Source: Polyangiaceae bacterium
GTDB taxonomy: Bacteria; Myxococcota_A; Polyangia; Polyangiales; Polyangiaceae
DNA: 47,665 nucleotides
NCBI GenBank assembly: GCA_020849655.1
Contig: JADLFU010000120.1
Location: 1 to 47,665 of the forward strand
Reading direction: 5' to 3'
Below are positions 42,793 through 47,665 of this stretch, piece after piece (within the stretch, counting starts at the first letter, position 1; each line of letters begins with the position of its first letter). Under the pieces are notes generated by a model, which was given only the letters and a program-made list of their open reading frames with translations, searched no databases and had not been told where the DNA came from. The translations under genes were made by a program, and so were the position numbers.

Positions 42793-43629
42793 ATGATCCC
42801 CCTCTCGTCCCGCCTCGCCGACGCGCAGGCCCACATCTCGAAGACCTGGCGCGGCGCCCCCCGCGTCGGCGTCGTGCTCGGCTCCGGCCTCGGCGCGTTC
42901 GGCGACACGCTGGCGGGGCTCACCAAGATTTCTTACTCAGACATTCCTCACATGCCGCGCTCGGCGGTCGTCGGCCACGCGGGCAACCTGTGCCTCGGGG
43001 AGATCGACGGCGTCGCCGTCGCGTGCCTGCAGGGCCGGGTGCACGCGTACGAGGGGCACGACGCCGACACGGTCACCTTCGGCGTGCGGCTGCTCGCGCG
43101 GCTCGGGGTCGGCGCGGTGCTCCTCACGAACGCGGCCGGCGGGATCGACGCGTCGTTCGCCGCGGGCGATCTGATGCTCCTCTGCGACCACCTGAACCTC
43201 ACCGGGCACAACCCGCTGATCGGCCCGAACGACGACGCGCTCGGCCCGAGGTTCCCCGACAGGTCCGCGGCGTACGATCCCGCGCTGCGCGCCGCCGCGC
43301 ACAGGGCGGCGCGGCGCGCCGGCGTCACGCTCCGCGAGGGCGTGTACGCCGGGCTGATGGGGCCGACGTACGAGACGCCCGCCGAGGTCCGCATGCTGCG
43401 CGCGCTCGGCGCCGACGCCGTCGGGATGAGCACGGTGCCCGAGGTGATAGCGCTGCGGCACCTCGGCGTGCGCGCGGGCGCGATCAGCTGCGTCACGAAC
43501 CTCGCCGCGGGGATCTCGCCCGCGCCGCTCGATCACAAGGAGGTCGAGGAGACGGCGCGACGCACGCGCGACGCCTTCGTCGCGCTGCTGTCCGGGTGGA
43601 TCGTCGAGACCGCGGGGGTGATCGGGTGA
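42793..43629 (+). CDS. punA: Purine nucleoside phosphorylase (trimeric, inosine/guanosine type)
   Basis: 278 residues, usual length. Motifs include VVLGSGLG (about 27-34), the phosphate-site phrase YEGHDADTVTF, LLTNAAGG, GLMGPTYETPAEVRMLR and VGMSTVPEVIALRHLG. The enzyme splits purine nucleosides with phosphate to base and ribose-1-phosphate. It begins a coupled run: its stop overlaps the cytidine deaminase GTG (GTGA). The 182 bp upstream (42611-42792) show no ORF; a TAGGCT hexamer shortly before the ATG is a possible -10. Confidence 0.92.
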   Translation: MIPLSSRLADAQAHISKTWRGAPRVGVVLGSGLGAFGDTLAGLTKISYSDIPHMPRSAVVGHAGNLCLGEIDGVAVACLQGRVHAYEGHDADTVTFGVRLLARLGVGAVLLTNAAGGIDASFAAGDLMLLCDHLNLTGHNPLIGPNDDALGPRFPDRSAAYDPALRAAAHRAARRAGVTLREGVYAGLMGPTYETPAEVRMLRALGADAVGMSTVPEVIALRHLGVRAGAISCVTNLAAGISPAPLDHKEVEETARRTRDAFVALLSGWIVETAGVIG

Positions 43630-44048
43630 CCTCGATCGACTGGAGCTCGCTCGAGGCGGCCGCGCTCGCGGCGCGCGGGCGCGCGTACGCGCCGTACTCC
43701 CGCTACCACGTCGGCGCCGCGCTGCTCGACGACGCCGGGCGGGTGCACGCGGGCTGCAACGTCGAGAACGCCTCGTACGGCCTCACGATCTGCGCCGAGC
43801 GCGGCGCGGTGATGAAGATGGTCAGCGAGGGCGGCAGGCGCGTCGTCGCCGTCGTCGTCGTGACCGGCGGCGACGAGGCGGGGTCGCCGTGCGGCGCGTG
43901 CAGGCAGGTGCTGGCCGAGCTCGCGGGAGACGCGCCCGTGCGGATGCTCGCGGTCGACCCGGCGGGCCAGGAGACCCAGCGCGTCGACTCGAGCGTGGAC
44001 GCGCTCTTGCCGCGGGCGTTTCGCGGATCACTGGTGACGGGCGCATGA
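43626..44048 (+). CDS. cdd: Cytidine deaminase
   Basis: 140 residues, homotetramer type. The zinc site is complete: Cys56-Ala-Glu58 in TICAERGAV and Cys89/Cys92 in SPCGACRQ, with the substrate-contact NVENASYG before it. It converts cytidine and deoxycytidine to uridine forms in pyrimidine salvage. The GTG start overlaps the phosphorylase stop and its TGA overlaps the next ATG, so three salvage enzymes are cotranslated. Confidence 0.93.
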   Translation: MTSIDWSSLEAAALAARGRAYAPYSRYHVGAALLDDAGRVHAGCNVENASYGLTICAERGAVMKMVSEGGRRVVAVVVVTGGDEAGSPCGACRQVLAELAGDAPVRMLAVDPAGQETQRVDSSVDALLPRAFRGSLVTGA

Positions 44049-45379
44049 GCCAGCTGCTGGTAGAGGGCGGCGCGATCGTGACGGTCGACGCCGAGGATCG
44101 CGTGCTCGACGGCGACGTCGCGGTGCGAGACGGCGTGATCGTCGGCGTCGGCCCCGACGCGCGCGCGGCGCTCGACGGCCCGCGCGAGGTGCTGCGCGCC
44201 GACGGGTGCGCGGTGCTGCCGGGGTTCGTGCAGGCGCACGTTCACCTCGTGCAGGCGCTGTTCCGCGGGATGGCCGACGATCTGCCGCTGCTCGAGTGGC
44301 TGAAGCAACGCATCTGGCCGCTCGAGGCCGCGCACGACGAGCGGAGCCTGAGGGCGAGCGCCGAGCTCGGGATCGCCGAGCTCCTGCGCGCGGGGACGAC
44401 GACCGTGCTCGACATGGGCACGACGCACGGCCACGACGTCGTCTTCGACGCGCTCTCGCGGCTCGGCCTGCGCGCCCGGTCGGGCAAGGCCATGATGGAC
44501 GTCGGCGACGGCGTGCCCGCGGGGCTGCGCGAGTCGACGGCCGACAGCCTGCGCGAGAGCGAGCGGCTGGCGCGCGCGTGGGCGGGCGCGGGAGAGGGTC
44601 GGCTCGGCTACGCGTACGCGCCGAGGTTCATCCTGTCGTGCACCGAGGAGCTCATCCGCGGCGCCGTGGCCCAGGCCGCGGCCGACGGCTCGCTCCTGCA
44701 CACGCACGCCGCCGAGCACGCGGACGAGCGCGACGCCGTGCGCGCGCTCCACGGCGCCGACGACGTCACGCTCCTCGCGCGGTGGGGCGTCACCGGGCCA
44801 TCGGCGGTGCTCGCCCACGGCGTGCAGCTCGACGACGCGGAGCTCGACGCGCTCGCCCTCGCGGGCACGCGCCTCGTCCACTGCCCGAGCGCGAACCTGA
44901 AGCTCGGCTCGGGCGTCGCGCGCGTCGCCGTCGCCCGCGCGCGCGGCGTCGTGATGGCGCTCGGCGCGGACGGGGCGCCCTGCAACAACAACCTCGATCC
45001 GTGGGTCGAGATGCGGCACGCGGCGCTGCTCGCGAAGGCTCGCACCGGCACGACGTCGCTCCCCGCGCGCGACGTGCTGCGGATGGCCACGATCGACGGC
45101 GCGCGCGCGCTCGGGCTCGACCAGCTCACCGGCAGCCTCGAGCTCGGCAAGCGCGCGGATCTGCAGGTCGTGCGGCTCGACGATCTGCACGTGGCGCCCG
45201 CGGTCGACGCCTCGTCGACGCTCGTCTACGCGTGTCAGGCTCGTGATGTTCGACACGTCGTCGTCGACGGCGAGGTGCGCGTGCGCGGGGGCGAGCTCGT
45301 CGGCCTCGACGCGGCCCGGGTCGCCGCCACGGCGCGCGACGAGGCTCGGCGGGTGGGGCTGCGCGCGGGCGTGCTGTAG
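44045..45379 (+). CDS. Atz/Trz-family amidohydrolase, probable 5'-deoxyadenosine/SAH-type deaminase
   Basis: 444 residues of the cytosolic amidohydrolase superfamily. Metal ligands are visible: His65 and His67 in QAHVHLVQ, the later His in LLHTHAAEH and VLAHGVQ, and Asp in LGADGAPCNNN. The segment LFRGMADDLPLLEWLKQRIW fits the MTA/SAH/5'-deoxyadenosine deaminase branch, which turns adenosine derivatives into inosine forms. Location beside purine nucleoside phosphorylase supports nucleoside salvage. Guanine or 8-oxoguanine deaminase is a less likely alternative. Confidence 0.85.
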   Translation: MSQLLVEGGAIVTVDAEDRVLDGDVAVRDGVIVGVGPDARAALDGPREVLRADGCAVLPGFVQAHVHLVQALFRGMADDLPLLEWLKQRIWPLEAAHDERSLRASAELGIAELLRAGTTTVLDMGTTHGHDVVFDALSRLGLRARSGKAMMDVGDGVPAGLRESTADSLRESERLARAWAGAGEGRLGYAYAPRFILSCTEELIRGAVAQAAADGSLLHTHAAEHADERDAVRALHGADDVTLLARWGVTGPSAVLAHGVQLDDAELDALALAGTRLVHCPSANLKLGSGVARVAVARARGVVMALGADGAPCNNNLDPWVEMRHAALLAKARTGTTSLPARDVLRMATIDGARALGLDQLTGSLELGKRADLQVVRLDDLHVAPAVDASSTLVYACQARDVRHVVVDGEVRVRGGELVGLDAARVAATARDEARRVGLRAGVL

Positions 45380-45405
45380 CGACGCCGCGCGGCGCCACGC
45401 CCGGC

Positions 45406-45435
45406 TTGACCTCGAGGGGCCACCCTTGCAAGCCT
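45406..45435 (+). promoter_or_regulatory. Candidate promoter TTGACC-N18-AAGCCT, leaderless
   Basis: TTGACC (45406-45411) and AAGCCT (45430-45435) precede the GTG at 45443 by 7 bp, so the transcript could begin at the start codon. No ribosome binding site is visible. It separates the PhnD-like gene from the salvage operon upstream. Confidence 0.4.
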
Positions 45436-45442
45436 GTCCCGC

Positions 45443-46282
45443 GTGTCCGAGGGCGGCGTGCTCCGGTTTGGCCTCGCGCCCGCGACCTGGGACGCGCGGA
45501 TCGACGCGCGCCTGTCGGCGTTCTCCCGCGCGCTCGCGGCGCAGATCGGCGTCAGCGTCCTGCCGGTCGCGAGCTCCGACTACCGCGGCATCGTCGGCGC
45601 CGTCGCGCGCGGCGAGGTCGACGTCGCGTGGCTCCCGCCGCTCGTCGCGCTGCGGGGCGTCGTCGAGGGGACGCTCCTGCCGCTCGCGCTGCCGGTCCGT
45701 GGCGGCGTCTCGTCCTTCTCTGCGGTGCTGTTCACCCGCAGGGGCTCGGGCGTGCGCGCCGTCGAGGAGCTGCGCGGGCGGCGCGTCGCCTGGGTCGATC
45801 GGCAGAGCGCGTCGGGCTACCTCGTCGTGCGCGCGCACCTCGAGGAGCTCGGCGTCGACCCGGACACGCTCTTCTCGAGCGAGGTGTTCTGCGGGACGCA
45901 CCCGCGCGTCGTGTACGCGGTGGCGACGGGCGACGCCGACGTCGGCGCGACCTACGCGCGGATCGACGCGGAGGGGCGGCTGCGGAGCGCGGCGTGGATC
46001 GAGTGCGATCTGCCGCTCGACGCCGAGATCGTGCTGGCGACGTCCCACGTCCCCGCGGACGTGGTCGCGATGGGGCGGCGGACCCCAGCCGAGGAGGGGC
46101 GCCGCGTGCAGGACGCGCTCCTCGGCGCGCGCCCTGGCTCTCCGCTCGCGCGCGCGGCCTCCGAGCTGTTCCACGCGGAGGGGTTCGAGCGGCCGACGTC
46201 GCAGCACTTCGCGCCGCTCGCGCGGGTGCTGCACGCGATGGGGGACCCGCGCCGGTTCCCCTCGATCCCGCCGCCGAGGTGA
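45443..46282 (+). CDS. PhnD-like periplasmic-binding-fold protein without signal peptide
   Basis: 279 residues from GTG 45443. The fold is recognisable from LRFGLAPATWD, ASSDYRGIVGAVARGEVDVA, RRVAWVDRQSASGYLVVRA, DTLFSSEVFCGTHPRVVYAV and GDADVGATYARID, all typical of phosphonate/phosphate ABC-transporter binding proteins (PhnD). It lacks any export signal and no permease or ATPase gene is adjacent, so it may be a cytoplasmic ligand sensor or enzyme using the fold, as in menaquinone-futalosine pathway proteins. Ligand unknown. Confidence 0.8.
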   Translation: MSEGGVLRFGLAPATWDARIDARLSAFSRALAAQIGVSVLPVASSDYRGIVGAVARGEVDVAWLPPLVALRGVVEGTLLPLALPVRGGVSSFSAVLFTRRGSGVRAVEELRGRRVAWVDRQSASGYLVVRAHLEELGVDPDTLFSSEVFCGTHPRVVYAVATGDADVGATYARIDAEGRLRSAAWIECDLPLDAEIVLATSHVPADVVAMGRRTPAEEGRRVQDALLGARPGSPLARAASELFHAEGFERPTSQHFAPLARVLHAMGDPRRFPSIPPPR

Positions 46283-46290
46283 CGGTCCTC

Positions 46291-46671
46291 TCACATCAGG
46301 ACGAGCGCGACCCGCTGCGTGATCGGCTCATCGCAGCGATCCTTCGTGACGGTGACGGCCCGCTCGGCGGACCGCTGGCCATCGGCGCTGACCGCCCGGA
46401 CGACGTACGCTCCCGCCTGTCCCCAAACTTCACACACCCGGGCGCTCGGATCGCAGTCCCGGAGGGGCGGCTGGACGAAGGCGCCCCCGTCCCGCGAGTA
46501 GGTCACCGTCGCGTCCACGGCGGCGCTCCCGTCTGGGTTCTGCACCGTGACATTGACGGCGGCGTAGGCGACGTCGAGGCACACGGCCTCCCCGTCGTCC
46601 GCGCACCCTGGCAGGGACGCGGCGCACGCGAGCGCGCCAGAGAACAGCCAGGCGAGTCGCCGCGCGCTCAC
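46291..46671 (-). CDS. Small lipoprotein with carboxypeptidase-regulatory-like beta domain
   Basis: GTG 46671 (sharing GTGA with the preceding stop) gives 126 residues; signal and lipobox in LACAASLPGC. The mature part is a beta-sandwich-like domain (VNVTVQNPDGSAAVDATVTY, later GAYVVRAVSADGQRSAERAV) with several Cys. Such domains act as adhesive or structural modules on the envelope. It is convergent with the PhnD-like gene (8 bp). Confidence 0.65.
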   Translation of the reverse strand: MSARRLAWLFSGALACAASLPGCADDGEAVCLDVAYAAVNVTVQNPDGSAAVDATVTYSRDGGAFVQPPLRDCDPSARVCEVWGQAGAYVVRAVSADGQRSAERAVTVTKDRCDEPITQRVALVLM

Positions 46672-46826
46672 GGCAGCCCTCCGGGGGGCAAGGACGAGAG
46701 CCTCACGCGCAGCACCTGGTTGGCGTAAGAGTAGTAGGCGTGCTCGCAGCTGACACCGATCGGATCGATGGGATGCGGATGCGTCGTCGGGACGAGCTTC
46801 CACCAGGCGCCGTCGGACAACCTCAC
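46668..46826 (-). CDS. Short ORF, possible remnant of a larger gene
   Basis: A GTG at 46826 that overlaps the previous stop (GTGA) would give 52 residues containing WWKLVPTTHPHPIDPIGVSC, EHAYYSYANQVLRVRLSSLP and little else. The segment looks like real protein (non-repetitive, mixed aromatic and aliphatic), but the frame is also open upstream to 46973, and the boundary with the upstream gene might be frameshifted. It could be a decayed piece of a larger myxobacterial lipoprotein. Function unknown. Confidence 0.35.
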   Translation of the reverse strand: MRLSDGAWWKLVPTTHPHPIDPIGVSCEHAYYSYANQVLRVRLSSLPPGGLP

Positions 46827-47380
46827 GATCGCCACACCATATGTAGATCGGGTCCTGCGGGCCTTCGCCCTCCGCCGTCTTGCGCCGCCTGCCATGCGGT
46901 CGCGAACGAGCACGAGGACTTCCGCGCGATGTCCGCGATCGACAGGTCGGGCGCGTGCTCGAGCGCGGTCCACACGTCGGCGCGAAACGACGGGCCCATC
47001 AGCACGCGGTTTCGGTAGCCCGCGTGACGTCGAACCAAGACCTCCGGCGAGAGCACGTCCTCGCGTCGATCGCGCAGCGTGCCACTCGGCACTCGCAGTT
47101 TGGATCCGGAGAAGCGCTCATCCTCGCCGCGTCGCTTCATCTGGAGCTCGGTCCCCGTCGGCAGCAGATCGATCGGCGCGCCCCTGTAGGCCCTGTACGC
47201 ACCCACGAGTCGCGCGAGACGGCGATCCCTCTTCAGCCATGTCGCGATGGCGCCCCAGTACGCGCGAACGCGGTCGGACAACCACCATCGGTCAAGCGGT
47301 GACCTGCCTTGGCGGCTCAGGTGCCGCGGACACAGCGTCACCAAGCTGGGCAGATTCAACGACGAGTTGAGCAGCGGCAT
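46823..47380 (-). CDS. Putative helix-turn-helix regulatory protein
   Basis: ATG 47380 (MPLLNSSLNL) gives 185 residues. The C-terminal part, RADVWTALEHAPDLSIADIA followed by RKSSCSFATAWQAAQD, has the spacing of a winged helix-turn-helix (helix, acidic turn, recognition helix). The last ~20 residues (GGGRRPAGPDLHMVW) look unlike structured protein and may follow a frameshift. The N-terminal ~120 residues are basic and aromatic-rich. GC3 bias is weaker than in genes to the left. It is divergent from the recombinase at 47546; a role in regulating it is only a guess. Confidence 0.55.
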   Translation of the reverse strand: MPLLNSSLNLPSLVTLCPRHLSRQGRSPLDRWWLSDRVRAYWGAIATWLKRDRRLARLVGAYRAYRGAPIDLLPTGTELQMKRRGEDERFSGSKLRVPSGTLRDRREDVLSPEVLVRRHAGYRNRVLMGPSFRADVWTALEHAPDLSIADIARKSSCSFATAWQAAQDGGGRRPAGPDLHMVWRS

Positions 47381-47545
47381 CTGGGGAAACCTGCTGGCTC
47401 GACGCCTCGGAAAGCGCCGTCGAGGGGTGATGCACACGTGCGCGCCGCGGCCGGAGGAATCGCCTCCCCCGGCCCCCGACAGAGAGCGTTCATCGGCGTC
47501 CCCTCGCGGCCCTCACGCCGCTTTGCCTCAGAGGTGATCGCGCCG

Positions 47546-47665
47546 ATGTACATCCTCGCGCTACATTCCCGCGCCGCCGCTTGCCCGGTTCGCTGCGCGA
47601 TCCACGCGCGCCAGTCCGTCGCGCGTCCCGGGGGTGATCCCGAGACCTCCTCCTGCGCGCTGCAG
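47546..47665 (+). CDS. Serine recombinase (large serine integrase/resolvase), N-terminus, cut by window end
   Basis: From ATG 47546, with AGAGG upstream, 40 codons are visible before the window ends. The core CPVRCAIHARQSVARPGG matches the start of the serine-recombinase catalytic domain (usual form R-C-A-I-Y-x-R-x-S), with the nucleophilic Ser24 in RQS and the following phrase ETSSCALQ matching the usual S-[CL]-x-x-Q. Such enzymes integrate phages or conjugative elements or excise cargo. The rest of the gene and any attachment site lie beyond or near the edge. GTG 47534 is an alternative start. Confidence 0.7.
   Translation, partial: MYILALHSRAAACPVRCAIHARQSVARPGGDPETSSCALQ

Noticed and set aside
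43703-46294. Long minus-strand open frame opposite cdd, the amidohydrolase and the PhnD-like gene
   Set aside because: Composition is typical of an antisense shadow and no family motif is seen; the plus-strand genes are complete.
47356-47665. Minus-strand frame open from the right edge to 47356
   Set aside because: It overlaps the plus-strand recombinase start, which has a recognisable catalytic motif; the minus reading has no family resemblance and ends in a Cys/Arg-rich tail.

Overview
This is a very GC-rich window that looks chromosomal and comes from a myxobacterium-like member of Myxococcota, probably on the Polyangiales side. The clues are strong GC3 bias (which opens long antisense frames everywhere), many lipoproteins with Gly/Ser/Ala-rich linkers just after the lipobox, Myxococcus-type Cys-rich repeats, MopE-like metal-binding motifs, a PATAN (DUF4388) signalling protein, and genes chained by ATGA/GTGA overlaps. 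The taxonomy is an inference from these traits. No rRNA, tRNA or CRISPR array was seen.

Layout. 1-1320 is a patch of lower coding quality with transposase remnants: a probable transposase tail, a frameshifted IS256-type N-terminal part, and a short membrane-anchored ORF. 1321-4962 (minus) is a tightly overlapped operon: MJ1255-type glycosyltransferase, hisC, TPR lipoprotein, small alpha/beta hydrolase; a 3Fe-4S ferredoxin gene lies just upstream on the same strand. 5345-10353 (plus) holds four exported proteins, including a FadL-like barrel, followed by a WS/DGAT acyltransferase. 11763-15929 (minus) is truD-exbB-exbD-tonB-like-capA. 15985-18545 (plus) starts with a 17-cysteine repeat protein coupled to dtd and continues with small membrane or unknown proteins. 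18654-21585 is a tandem duplication of a secreted MopE/choice-of-anchor-L lipoprotein. 21596-29900 contains an esterase, a MshEN/HD-GYP/receiver/PATAN signalling protein with degenerate active sites, a large fibrinogen/LamG lectin-like lipoprotein with a probable frameshift near its end, an ABC-F protein and an EAL protein. 29904-34187 contains priA, a small outer-membrane barrel, a basic Lys-rich protein and a ChaN lipoprotein.

The most interesting block is 34246-39824 (plus): a membrane-anchored nuclease-fold protein lacking catalytic residues, overlapped with a two-TM K+ channel carrying a TrkA-N domain; a lipoprotein; and then a three-gene chain with 4-bp overlaps: a DUF350 membrane protein, a glutathionylspermidine-synthase-like ATP-grasp ligase, and a twin-arginine exported protein whose tail ends in Gly-Gly. 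DUF350 plus ATP-grasp ligase recalls E. coli yjfL/yjfC; the channel and the Gly-Gly protein suggest an envelope modification system of unknown chemistry.

39855-42610 encodes two more secreted lipoproteins (one a pectin-acetylesterase-like hydrolase). 42793-46282 is nucleoside salvage (purine nucleoside phosphorylase, cytidine deaminase, Atz/Trz amidohydrolase) followed by a PhnD-like binding protein without a signal peptide. 46291-47380 (minus) is an overlapped chain of small genes, some possibly decayed. The window ends inside a serine recombinase gene (from 47546), which marks a possible mobile-element boundary.
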